DNA of 64,000 nucleotides, taken from contig NZ_CP136920.1 in NCBI RefSeq assembly GCF_033100135.1, positions 2,289,001 to 2,353,000 on the forward strand. The letters run 5' to 3'. Origin of the DNA: Rubellicoccus peritrichatus. Lineage in GTDB: Bacteria; Verrucomicrobiota; Verrucomicrobiia; Opitutales; Cerasicoccaceae. The notes below the pieces were generated by a model. It was not told where the DNA came from, did no database searches, and was given only the letters and a program-made list of their open reading frames with translations. This document shows positions 26,300 to 34,231 of the stretch, piece by piece (the stretch's first letter is position 1; every line of letters begins with the position of its first letter). The translations under genes and the position numbers were made by a program.

Positions 26300-27001
26300 A
26301 TGAAAGCCAGAATTGTTAGGTTCTTGAAAAATCAGTGGAGAGAATGGCGAGGTACTATCCTCTTTGTTGTATTCATTCTAGTTCCTGTGAAGTCGAGCCT
26401 TGCTGACTGGAATTGGGTGCCTACAGGTTCCATGAACCCAACCATTGTTGAAGGTGATCTGGTCTATGTGAATAAGCTGGCCTACGATTTACGTATACCA
26501 TTGACGCTTCAAAGTGTGAAACGCTGGTCGGACCCTGAAAGAGGGGATATTTCTGTGTTATTCTCACCGGTAGACGACATGCGTCTGGTAAAGCGAGTGA
26601 TTGGTGTGCCTGGTGATCAGATTGCCATGAAGAATAACATGCTCTATATCAATGGTGAGCGATTGGGATATTCTGAGCTTTCAGCAGAGCATACTAGAGA
26701 TCTGGAGGAAGCACTCAGGCGGCATTCACTATTTGCAGAGGAGGATATAGACGGTCGTAAGCATGCGGTTATGAGTGTGCCGGCTGTACGGACAGATAAG
26801 CGAAGTTTTGAAAGCGTGACTGTGCCGGAAGGCCACTATTTTGTCATGGGGGACAATCGGGACCTAAGTAAGGATTCTCGTTCCTTCGGTTTTGTTGGGC
26901 GTAAATTGTTCATCGGTGAGGCAACAAACGTGATCGTTTCGTTTAATATGCTGGATATGTATCAGCCGCGTTTTAATCGATTCTTCACTTCGTTGAACTA
27001 G
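26300..27001 (+). CDS. lepB: Signal peptidase I
   Basis: A 233-residue membrane serine/lysine peptidase. One N-terminal membrane segment (about 19-36) precedes box B with the catalytic serine S44 (PTGSMNPTI). The general base is K98 (DMRLVKRVIGVPGD), and the C-terminal box is MGDNRDLSKDSRSFG. It cleaves signal peptides of exported proteins, many of which are encoded nearby. The insert between K98 and the last box (EHTRDLEEALRRHSL...) is longer than in short Gram-positive forms. The gene stands alone. Confidence 0.93.
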   Translation: MKARIVRFLKNQWREWRGTILFVVFILVPVKSSLADWNWVPTGSMNPTIVEGDLVYVNKLAYDLRIPLTLQSVKRWSDPERGDISVLFSPVDDMRLVKRVIGVPGDQIAMKNNMLYINGERLGYSELSAEHTRDLEEALRRHSLFAEEDIDGRKHAVMSVPAVRTDKRSFESVTVPEGHYFVMGDNRDLSKDSRSFGFVGRKLFIGEATNVIVSFNMLDMYQPRFNRFFTSLN

Positions 27002-27344
27002 TTTGGTTGATTCGACTAGCCAGTAGAAAAAAGTCAGGTTACATAAATGGATTTTGCCTTGGTTCTTTCTAGGACCAGCGGACATTTAGATTGTGTTTTC
27101 TTGTCCCAATGCCCAGGCCTGAAAAGCTGACGCATGAACGTATGCATTCCTTCCATTGCGTCACCCCTCCAGGACTCCTGCCTTTTATGATAACTGTGAC
27201 CCAGGGCTTCGTTCGTTCCTCACTCCACCCTAGGCTCTTTTGCCGCGGCCTTTCAGGCCTTCAAAGTAAACGGGTCTGAACGTCCGTTGCCCCTGGGACT
27301 CTTACATGGGTCGCAGTCTTCAATTTTAGAGAACTTAACATGTG
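27002..27344. repeat. Non-coding, repeat-like region after lepB
   Basis: No gene supported. The part from about 27100 to 27310 is GC-richer than its surroundings and holds small palindromes: GGCCT/AGGCC at 27247-27259, and ACCCAGGG (27199-27206) with CCCTGGGAC (27291-27299). The phrase around ACCCAGGGCTTCGTTCG resembles degenerate interspersed repeats common in Verrucomicrobiota and Planctomycetota genomes. No transposase seen. Confidence 0.4.
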
Positions 27345-27378
27345 ATTCATGTTCTATTCATGTTTTGTGTGGTATAAT
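27345..27378 (+). promoter_or_regulatory. Promoter region with tandem 11-bp repeat
   Basis: ATTCATGTTCT (27345-27355) and ATTCATGTTTT (27356-27366) are tandem copies one helical turn apart. A consensus TATAAT (27373-27378) with an upstream TG follows. No good -35 box is seen, which would fit activation by a protein bound to the repeat. The gene start is at 27415. Confidence 0.4.
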
Positions 27379-27414
27379 ATGTATATTTAACTATAATATT
27401 TAAGAAATACCACC

Positions 27415-28356
27415 GTGAAGACTCTATTCTATTTTATATTTTTCTACTGCACGCTTGTTTTCGCATTAAAAGCTGAGAATGACCTCGATATCAATTACAT
27501 AGAAATTAACGGCTACACTATAGTCTATGTTTATGGTGGCATCAATACGGATGCCCTGAAACTCAAGGAAACAAGCCAGAGTGCCTCGGAGTTTTATCTT
27601 AAAACAGCCGATGCTCAATTTTCATTCAATGGCGACCTGGATGGTAGTGGAACTTACGATGCCGGCGTAATCAGCTACTATGAAAAGACACTGTCGACGA
27701 TTCTGTCAGCTGGGAATGCTGATGATTCTTTTGGAGTAGGCAGTGAGGTTCGGTTCTCCGATTCACCTGGTGCCCATTACGTTTCTTCTTACGATGGTGA
27801 AGTCAGATCCTATGGTAGCGATAGCGCCATAACTCAGCTCCACCTTACTCCCCTGGTTCAGGATGATGAAACTGTAGAGTGGGAGCTTGGTATCGATGAA
27901 GGTTACGGTGGAGAGTTTATTAGCATGCTAATCGTTCTGGATCATAGCCTTTCTGATATTGGGCTTTCCGATGGTGACTATGTTCATATTGATTTTGAGA
28001 ATACCTTTGATTCGACACAAATATGGCAAAAAGCTCATTACATAGACAGCGAAAGTAGTGATCTATATGCAGCTTTGCTTGATTCAATTTCAAATAACCT
28101 GCCTGATTATTATGATGAGATCGTAGATAATGTCCTTAATCCTATTTGGGATGGAAACTATGACAATGGACTCAGTCGGGAGGACCTTAAAAACATGTGG
28201 AGCTATATTTATGCAATCGGTGAGACTGATATGACTACCATGTATATCCACGACTATGGAACCTGGGCAGTTTTATACGAAACAGATGGTGACGATTCTG
28301 AACTCTATTTGTATACTTTTAAAAAGGTAAGGGGGCGCCATTTTCATCGTCTTTGA
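27415..28356 (+). CDS. Unknown secreted protein, tandem paralogue 1
   Basis: 313 residues from a GTG start that begins a signal peptide (MKTLFYFIFFYCTLVFALKAE). I do not recognise the family. An Asp-rich calcium-loop-like segment (NGDLDGSGTYDAG) resembles dockerin or thrombospondin-3 loops. Segments shared with the next gene are DSFGVGSEV, YVSSYDGE, YGSDSAITQ, DIGLSDGD and PDYYDEIVDNVLNPIWDGNYD. Beyond that point this copy has about 55 further residues missing from its neighbour. It is probably exported and acidic. The neighbour starts 38 bp downstream. Confidence 0.7.
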   Translation: MKTLFYFIFFYCTLVFALKAENDLDINYIEINGYTIVYVYGGINTDALKLKETSQSASEFYLKTADAQFSFNGDLDGSGTYDAGVISYYEKTLSTILSAGNADDSFGVGSEVRFSDSPGAHYVSSYDGEVRSYGSDSAITQLHLTPLVQDDETVEWELGIDEGYGGEFISMLIVLDHSLSDIGLSDGDYVHIDFENTFDSTQIWQKAHYIDSESSDLYAALLDSISNNLPDYYDEIVDNVLNPIWDGNYDNGLSREDLKNMWSYIYAIGETDMTTMYIHDYGTWAVLYETDGDDSELYLYTFKKVRGRHFHRL

Positions 28357-28394
28357 TACCTTTAAAACTTTTTGATTTTTAATCTAAATAGCAC

Positions 28395-29147
28395 ATGAAA
28401 TATTTACTAATAGCATTATTTTTTGCAGCCAGTTCTGGCTTAATGGCAACTACAGACGACGATCTATACGTTTACTATTTGGAAACCAATGGTTATACTT
28501 GTATCTATACAAAAGGATCTATCGATAAAGATGATCTTGAAAAAATAAAATCTGAACATCAGAGCCCTGAGATATATGTGAAATCAAAGGATGCACGACT
28601 TTCACTGAACGGTGATCTCGATGGTGATGGCGACTATGACAAGGTAAAAGTCAATCATTATCATGGTGAAGAATACGGCTATGGTGAAGATTCATTTGGT
28701 GTCGGCAGTGAGGTTGGGATTTCCGACCCGCCTGATGCTTTTTACGTATCTTCCTACGATGATGGAGACATTAAGTATGGATCCGATAGCGAAGTAACTC
28801 AATTTTATGTTGAGCCTTGGCTGCAATCCGATGGAACTTCAGGGTCTCAAAGGATTCATATCGATGATAATTACAGTAGCGGAGTGACAATCTGTTTTTT
28901 CACAGTTATTGACAAAGATTTTTCCGATCTTGGGCTTGCTGATGGTGAAAAATTTGTGGCCTTTTTTGCAAATGGTGCATTTTCGTCTGATTATACCAAA
29001 GTCACGCAAAAGGCTGTTCTAGTAGACAGTACCTCAGTCGAATATGAGCTGATGCTCACGAGGCTTAATAAGTACATGCCTGATTATTACGATGAGATCG
29101 TAAATGACGTCCTTGATCCTATATGGGATGGAACATATGGTGATTAA
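28395..29147 (+). CDS. Unknown secreted protein, tandem paralogue 2
   Basis: 250 residues with a signal peptide (MKYLLIALFFAASSGLMAT). It is homologous to the preceding gene over almost its whole length: YYLETNGYTCIYTKG, NGDLDGDGDYDK, DSFGVGSEVGISD, YVSSYDDG, and the near-identical end PDYYDEIVNDVLDPIWDGTYGD, where it stops. The C-terminal extension of the first copy is absent. The two lie 38 bp apart on one strand and probably form one transcript. Function unknown. The calcium-loop motif suggests an extracellular setting. Confidence 0.7.
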   Translation: MKYLLIALFFAASSGLMATTDDDLYVYYLETNGYTCIYTKGSIDKDDLEKIKSEHQSPEIYVKSKDARLSLNGDLDGDGDYDKVKVNHYHGEEYGYGEDSFGVGSEVGISDPPDAFYVSSYDDGDIKYGSDSEVTQFYVEPWLQSDGTSGSQRIHIDDNYSSGVTICFFTVIDKDFSDLGLADGEKFVAFFANGAFSSDYTKVTQKAVLVDSTSVEYELMLTRLNKYMPDYYDEIVNDVLDPIWDGTYGD

Positions 29148-29383
29148 CGTTTTGGGAATGAACGATAATACACGGCTTAGCACATTATCAAATGGGCGTT
29201 TAGGGCTACTGGATGCGTAGAGATAAGGCTGCTGGTTTCGATTGTGTGGATATCCGTGGCAATTGGCTTCCCAGCGAATAGCACTTTGGCTTTGAATCGA
29301 TAGTCTTATCTCCAAGTAGACTGATGTTGCGTGGTTAAGCTTCGGTTTGCTTTTGGCCGAAGATGGTCCATTCTGATGGAATC

Positions 29384-29845
29384 ATGAATGCAGAGAAAAG
29401 ACTTCAGGATTTGAAAATCCATCTGCCATCAGCGCCCAAGCCAGCCGGGAACTACGTTCCTTATGTAGTTACAGGAAACCTGATTTTTCTTGCTGGAACC
29501 ATTTGTATGATTGAAGGCAAGATGTCTCATACTGGCGCGACCGGAGAGGCGCATACGGTGAACAGTGCTTATGAGGCTGCGCGGGTTTGTGCCTTAAATT
29601 CACTGGCTCTGTTGAAAGAGGCAGCGGGCGACCTCGACCGGATCAAGCGAATCGTCTCGGTGAGCGGTTTCGTCAATGCTGTCCCCGGCTTTACGGAGAG
29701 TCCGCAAGTCATCAATGGTGCCTCCGATCTTTTTGCTGATGTCTTTGGTGAAGCTGGAAAGCACGCCCGGGCTGCGGTTGCTGTTGGTGGTCTGCCTTTG
29801 AATTCGACTGTAGAAATTCAGGTCGTTGCTGAGCTCGATGAGTGA
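29384..29845 (+). CDS. RidA/YjgF-family protein
   Basis: 153 residues from the ATG at 29384, which gives the usual N terminus (MNAEKRLQDLKIHLPSAPKPAGNYVPYV). A start at 29363 would add seven residues. It belongs to the YjgF-like branch often annotated as endoribonuclease or chorismate-mutase-like, related to RidA enamine/imine deaminases: TGNLIFLAGT, a central VCALNSLALLKEAAGDLDRIKRIV, and the end HARAAVAVGGLPLNSTVEIQVVAEL. It forms trimers in the family. The next gene starts inside its last codons (ATG at 29838), so the two are translationally coupled. Confidence 0.88.
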   Translation: MNAEKRLQDLKIHLPSAPKPAGNYVPYVVTGNLIFLAGTICMIEGKMSHTGATGEAHTVNSAYEAARVCALNSLALLKEAAGDLDRIKRIVSVSGFVNAVPGFTESPQVINGASDLFADVFGEAGKHARAAVAVGGLPLNSTVEIQVVAELDE

Positions 29846-30899
29846 AGCTGCCGCCAATAGCCCGGCGACAGATCGGCCTCTACCGCTTTTGCTTGGGAAG
29901 GGCTGGAAGCAGATTGCGCCCAGGGATATCGGCAAGAAGCTGATCTGGGAGAGTGATGGCCAGTTATTGAGTGCGAAGACGGATTTTTCGGATATTTGCA
30001 CTCTGGGTAAAGTTGGGCGGATCGACTGCCCGATTGCAATCGATCCAGTGCGGCGCATTGCGATTCGTTATGCGTGCCAGGACTCGGGAGGACGTGACTT
30101 TAGTGAGCTGCGGAGTTATCATCTCGATCAAGGAACCCAATCCCGGATCTTTCGCCTTGGTTTGAATCAGTGGATTCTATGGATGCTGAAACATTCACCA
30201 AAGGAGGATGTTGTTTTGGCTCTGGTTGCCACGCATATGCCAGGGGAGGGGATTCGAATTCAGCATCAGTTGGGGCTTTATGATTTGGCCCGCTCGAAGA
30301 GTCTGTTGATTCCCTTGCCTCGTGATGCTTTTTGCCCAACAGATGTAAATTTGACCAATCAGGAAGTCCTCTTTCATGGTGTCGAGGGTTGGCAGATTAT
30401 TGATTACTATGGGCGTCGTTGTGCTCACCTCAGAACCCGTTCTCTACCCTTGGGGCGAGGTGGTTCCTTTCATCCGGAGCGGCCGCTTGTTGCCTTGGGT
30501 GGGGGAGGAATTGCTGTCTGGAATCGTGATCATGGGGCCATTCAGAATATCCACAAACAAGGGCAGAATCCTGTATGGTCACCTGATGGAGAGAAACTCT
30601 GGTTCAGTGAGAGCAGCTCGGATTTATTCGTTCATTATCTTACCAAGGGGACCACAGAACGCATTCTGGCTGTGGCTGGGAATCGTCATGCTGAGATTTC
30701 GATGTCGCGTCCTCCAGTGCTGACAACAGATGGAACCTTCATCGCATTGCCAATAAGCCGCAAGGTGAAGCGTGATGATGAGTCAGGCCCTCGATTTGCT
30801 TTCTATCAGAGTCTTATTGTGCTGGATATCGAAGCTCGTGAACTCTGGCAATTTCCCGGTAAAGCAACCAATATGGCCTGGTACGAGTTGAGCGGTTAA
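29838..30899 (+). CDS. Predicted beta-propeller protein of unknown function
   Basis: 353 residues from the ATG at 29838, which overlaps the end of the RidA gene by 8 bp. No signal peptide, so cytoplasmic. The sequence shows repeated beta-strand units with WD40/TolB-like phrases (NPVWSPDGEKLWFSES, HPERPLVALGGGGIAVW, PPVLTTDGTFIALPI), which points to a propeller fold without a catalytic signature. It ends 4 bp inside the convergent ketopantoate reductase gene. Coupling with RidA suggests a shared job, but none is known to me. Confidence 0.65.
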   Translation: MSEAAANSPATDRPLPLLLGKGWKQIAPRDIGKKLIWESDGQLLSAKTDFSDICTLGKVGRIDCPIAIDPVRRIAIRYACQDSGGRDFSELRSYHLDQGTQSRIFRLGLNQWILWMLKHSPKEDVVLALVATHMPGEGIRIQHQLGLYDLARSKSLLIPLPRDAFCPTDVNLTNQEVLFHGVEGWQIIDYYGRRCAHLRTRSLPLGRGGSFHPERPLVALGGGGIAVWNRDHGAIQNIHKQGQNPVWSPDGEKLWFSESSSDLFVHYLTKGTTERILAVAGNRHAEISMSRPPVLTTDGTFIALPISRKVKRDDESGPRFAFYQSLIVLDIEARELWQFPGKATNMAWYELSG

Positions 30900-31828
30900 G
30901 CTTGCTGGCGTGAGGCGACCAAGCCTTTCAGGAGCAAATAGAGTGATTCCAGGTGTGGCATATTGATGCCTTTTTCGGTGCCACGCCTGAGCGGTTCGCC
31001 AAATATTGCCTCGATTTCGACATCCCGACCGGCGAGATAGTCGATCAGGCTGGATGGTTTGTAATCAGCCATGCCTTCTGTGACAGTGAATTGCTGTTCA
31101 AGAAAGTCATCGGTGATACTATGACCATAAGCGGTTGCCGCAGCCCGCACTTCCTCCATCAGAAGCCTGGCGAGCTTGCGAAATGAATCGTCATTGATGA
31201 TTTCCTGGGTTGTCACCCCGCCAGCCGCGATGGTCAGTCCATTAAAGGGGATGTTCCAGCAGAGCTTTTTCCAGAGAGTGGCATCGAGGGATTTGGAGAA
31301 ATAGCATTCAATGCCTGCTTCTTCAAATGTTGTAACCAGATCAATGGTTCGTTGGCGATAGCTGCCCATAAACTCGCCGATGTAAACACGACCACTCAGA
31401 TAGTTTTCAATAACTCCAGGCGAAACCCGGTTGATGCAAACGAAGCAGAGCCCTCCGAGGATCTGAACGGCGGGTATATGCTCGGCCATGGTCTCAACGT
31501 TACCCATGCCGTTTTGCATGATCAGGACCAGGGTTTTGGTTTCAACCAATGGCGTGATTAATTCCTTGTAGTGGCTGTTCGCAGTTGCTTTCAGGGCGAC
31601 AATCACCAAGTCGACGACGCCTATTTTGTGTGGGTTACTGTAGACTTGAGCTGGCTTTATCTGGAAGGTCTCATTGGTGCTTCTGATCTCGTATCCGTGT
31701 TCACGGACATACTCAAGATCACTTCTGGCCACGAAATGAACATCGTGTCCTGCGCGGGCTAACATGCACCCATAGTAGCCTCCGATGGCTCCGGCACCAA
31801 TAACTGCGACTCGCAACGGCTTATTCAT
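30896..31828 (-). CDS. panE: 2-dehydropantoate 2-reductase (ketopantoate reductase)
   Basis: A 310-residue NADPH-dependent enzyme. The Rossmann motif VIGAGAIGGYYGCMLARAGHDV is at about 9-30, followed by VARSD, DLVIVALKA with the conserved lysine, and MQNGMGN. The C-terminal helical domain has the catalytic lysine segment (ATLWKKLCWNIPFNGLT) and KPSSLIDYLAGRDVEIEAIFGEPLRRG. It reduces ketopantoate to pantoate in coenzyme A synthesis. Related reductases with other substrates share this pattern, so the symbol is probable rather than certain. Convergent, 4-bp overlap with the propeller gene. Confidence 0.88.
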   Translation of the reverse strand: MNKPLRVAVIGAGAIGGYYGCMLARAGHDVHFVARSDLEYVREHGYEIRSTNETFQIKPAQVYSNPHKIGVVDLVIVALKATANSHYKELITPLVETKTLVLIMQNGMGNVETMAEHIPAVQILGGLCFVCINRVSPGVIENYLSGRVYIGEFMGSYRQRTIDLVTTFEEAGIECYFSKSLDATLWKKLCWNIPFNGLTIAAGGVTTQEIINDDSFRKLARLLMEEVRAAATAYGHSITDDFLEQQFTVTEGMADYKPSSLIDYLAGRDVEIEAIFGEPLRRGTEKGINMPHLESLYLLLKGLVASRQQA

Positions 31829-31926
31829 CTTTGGAACAGCGTAGTCACTTTATTGTCTGGAGAAAGTTAAATCTTTGCCACAAAACGTTTTGGGTAAAAT
31901 ATCAGGAGAATCTAAGGGCTGAATTT

Positions 31927-32577
31927 ATGGTAGGTGTCGTTATACCGAGTTATTATGAGGCGAAGTTGTTTTTCAAGCGACTTGAAAACCGCATTTCGTT
32001 TTGCCTTGGGAAGCCATGTGGCTACAAGGGTAAGATCGATGATGCGGATGTCATCGGCTGCCTGATTCGCATTGGGATGCCGATTGCGGCAGAGTCGACC
32101 CAGCAACTGATTGATGAATTCAAAATCGATAAATTGATTCTAGCGGGTTTTGCAGGAGGCCTGGATCCGTCCCTGAAGCGTGGCGATCTTTTGCATGTGC
32201 CTTCGGATGAAATTAGCACGGCAATCTACACAGGTGCTGAAGTCGTTGCCACTGTCGCTGACAAAAAGGCACTTTGGGAGCAGACTGGCTGTCGTATTGT
32301 TGATATGGAGTCTGGCCCTGTGGCGGAGGTTGCATCGTCCAATGATATTCCGTTCTCTGTCATTAGGGTTGTCAGCGATGACGCCAATGAAGCAGTCCCT
32401 GTTGATATTCTGGACTATGGTTATAACCGCGAAAAGGGTAGGGAGACACCTGTCCGCATGGGATTGCGGTTGGCGACACACCCAAAAGAAATATTCGAAG
32501 TCAAGCGGTTCCTCGAAAAAACTGGCCCTTGCCGATCAATCTTGGCCGATGCAATCGAAGCGGTGATATCTGGCTGA
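31927..32577 (+). CDS. Nucleoside phosphorylase-superfamily protein
   Basis: 216 residues from the ATG at 31927. An open frame from 31831 would add 32 residues without family support. It belongs to the purine phosphorylase/MTA-SAH nucleosidase fold: the start MVGVVIPSYYEAKLFF, IRIGMP, ILAGFAGGLDPSLKRGDLLHV, and the ligand-site signature CRIVDMESGPVAEVA. It lacks features tying it to one substrate and could be an adenosylhomocysteine nucleosidase relative or the hopanoid-associated (HpnG-like) phosphorylase. It is divergent from panE. Confidence 0.78.
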   Translation: MVGVVIPSYYEAKLFFKRLENRISFCLGKPCGYKGKIDDADVIGCLIRIGMPIAAESTQQLIDEFKIDKLILAGFAGGLDPSLKRGDLLHVPSDEISTAIYTGAEVVATVADKKALWEQTGCRIVDMESGPVAEVASSNDIPFSVIRVVSDDANEAVPVDILDYGYNREKGRETPVRMGLRLATHPKEIFEVKRFLEKTGPCRSILADAIEAVISG

Positions 32578-32647
32578 TGCCCTCTGGTGAGTTCGGTTTG
32601 CTCAGAATGGCATCAATCCATTTAAGTGAGATCACAATCTAATCCTT

Positions 32648-32724
32648 TGGTAGGCCGGGAGGGACTCGAACCCTCAACCAATGGCTTAAAAGGCCACTGC
32701 TCTAACCAATTGAGCTACCAACCC
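32648..32724 (-). tRNA. tRNA-Lys (anticodon TTT)
   Basis: A complete cloverleaf on the minus strand: acceptor GGGTTGG pairs with CCGGCCT (three G-U pairs), D-arm GCTCAATTGG, anticodon stem GTGGC/GCCAT around CTTTTAA, T-loop GTTCGAGTC, encoded CCA. Confidence 0.95.
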
Positions 32725-32854
32725 CCGCAAAGACTTTTTTATCAAAAAGCTTGATTGAAGCGCAGGAGAAAACCGATCATAGGCATGGATGGCAAGCAAA
32801 ATTCTACAGTCAGAAAATATTGCATCCTGCCGTCGCTGAGTTCAGGCTAGAACA

Positions 32855-33160
32855 ATGATTCGTCTCATTCAGTGTTCGATTATTTTTACAATTTCGGCTG
32901 TTTTTTTAGTAATAAATTCAGGTTGTTCCCGACCATTGTCGGATAGTATTGCTTTGAGCGGTCAGGAGACGAAGCGTGCTTTAGTTGGTTATGACGAGAC
33001 CACCTATGTTTATCCGGTCCGTGTCCCTGGCTCAAGGCAGACAGTCAGGATCGTTACGGATAAACCACTGTCGTATGAGCCTGACTATGAAGACTTTCTG
33101 GTTTGGCACGCAACAGGCAAAGTGCCTGATAGGGATGCCACGGTTGCCAGCGAAAAGTAG
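32855..33160 (+). CDS. Small lipoprotein of unknown function
   Basis: 101 residues with a lipoprotein signal: hydrophobic MIRLIQCSIIFTISAVFLVI, then lipobox NSGC (C24). The remaining 77 residues (TYVYPVRVPGSRQTVRIVTDKPLSYEPDYEDFLVWHATGKVP) have no recognised domain. It is probably anchored in the outer or inner membrane. It sits between tRNA-Lys and acpS, and the gap of 117 bp to acpS allows either a shared or a separate transcript. Confidence 0.65.
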   Translation: MIRLIQCSIIFTISAVFLVINSGCSRPLSDSIALSGQETKRALVGYDETTYVYPVRVPGSRQTVRIVTDKPLSYEPDYEDFLVWHATGKVPDRDATVASEK

Positions 33161-33277
33161 TTTTCTGAGTTATTGCTGGCTTTCGCTTTTGCAATTCAAC
33201 TCAATGCGAGACTCTTATCTTAGGAATAAAATGAGTGAGGCGGCTTGCCTTTCGCGTTCGGGCTAATTTGAAATTTT

Positions 33278-33682
33278 ATGGTATTATCTTCTGAAATGGC
33301 TGCTGTTGCTTTGGGCTTGGGTACGGATATTGTTGATATCGAGAGAATTCAACATGCACATGAGCGTCATGGTAATCGCTTTCTCAAGCGAATATACACT
33401 GAAGAAGAGCAGGCATATTGTCTTGGAATGAAGAACCCTTATCCACATTTGGCTGCCAGGTTTGCCGCCAAGGAGGCTGTTTCCAAGTGCTTTGGTACTG
33501 GGATTTGTGGGGAGTTTGGCTGGACTTCGGTTAGTATCTGCAAGGGTTCACGTGATGAGCCCTATGCCAAGTTGGACGAAAAAGGGCAGACTTTGCTTGA
33601 TGCTATGGGGGGAACCAGAGTGTTGGTCTCACTCTCGCACACATCATCACTTGGGCATGCGGTTGCGCTTGTTGTGAAGTGA
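33278..33682 (+). CDS. acpS: Holo-[acyl-carrier-protein] synthase
   Basis: 134 residues, normal length. The metal-binding aspartate lies in GLGTDIVDIERI and the catalytic segment is PHLAARFAAKEAVSKCFGTG. The C terminus holds VLVSLSHTSSLGHAVALV. It transfers the 4'-phosphopantetheine arm from coenzyme A to acyl carrier protein. A second start at 33296 would shorten it by six residues. tRNA-Thr lies 19 bp downstream on the other strand. Confidence 0.95.
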   Translation: MVLSSEMAAVALGLGTDIVDIERIQHAHERHGNRFLKRIYTEEEQAYCLGMKNPYPHLAARFAAKEAVSKCFGTGICGEFGWTSVSICKGSRDEPYAKLDEKGQTLLDAMGGTRVLVSLSHTSSLGHAVALVVK

Positions 33683-33701
33683 TTTTTTGCGCAATCCATA
33701 A

Positions 33702-33777
33702 TGGAGCCAGCTGTCGGGTTCGAACCGACGACCGTTCGCTTACAAGGCGAGTGCTCTACCAACTGAGCTAAGCTGGC
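33702..33777 (-). tRNA. tRNA-Thr (anticodon TGT)
   Basis: A complete cloverleaf on the minus strand: acceptor GCCAGCT pairs perfectly with AGCTGGC, D-arm GCTCAGTTGG, anticodon loop CTTGTAA, T-loop GTTCGAACC, discriminator T, encoded CCA. Confidence 0.95.
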
Positions 33778-34231
33778 CAAAATGGAAATGCAGAGCATGT
33801 TTCGTAGTTCTCAGTTGCCAACAAAAAAGTGCATTTTTTCTCAAAGATCTCAAAAATTACTCCATTTACTCCTTCAGATGCCCAAGAAAATACACGGTGC
33901 GGAATTGAATTCCAGTGTCATTGATGGAAAAATCCTAATGGCATAGGGAGGATACTTCTTGAATCCAAATACTGGCTTCCGATGAGCCTCATCCTTTTTA
34001 CAAGCTCTTAACGGAAAAGCGCATACGTCTGGTGGAAAGGATTGACTCATGGTGCCTCAAATTCCATTTTAAGCGCCATTATTGGTATGTTCAGTAGTAT
34101 CTCGATTTTGCAAGTAAGCTATGTGTCTTCCCTTGGCGACTGGACGTTTCTGAATCTCTTAGGGCTCCCCAATGCCCATTGCTAATCTATCATTCATCTT
34201 ATCTTTGAAATTAATTTTTCCTCAAATTGTT
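33778..34231. other. Leader region of the giant gene
   Basis: 454 bp without a supported gene between tRNA-Thr and the giant gene. It must hold the giant gene's promoter. I see no strong hairpin, riboswitch-like pattern or LacI-type palindrome. The last 60 bp are open in the giant's frame, with an alternative start at 34172. Confidence 0.45.

Noticed and set aside
26972-26985. Operator-like word TTTAATCGATTCTT
   Set aside because: Only 11 of 14 matches, and it lies within the 3' part of the signal peptidase coding region with no start nearby.
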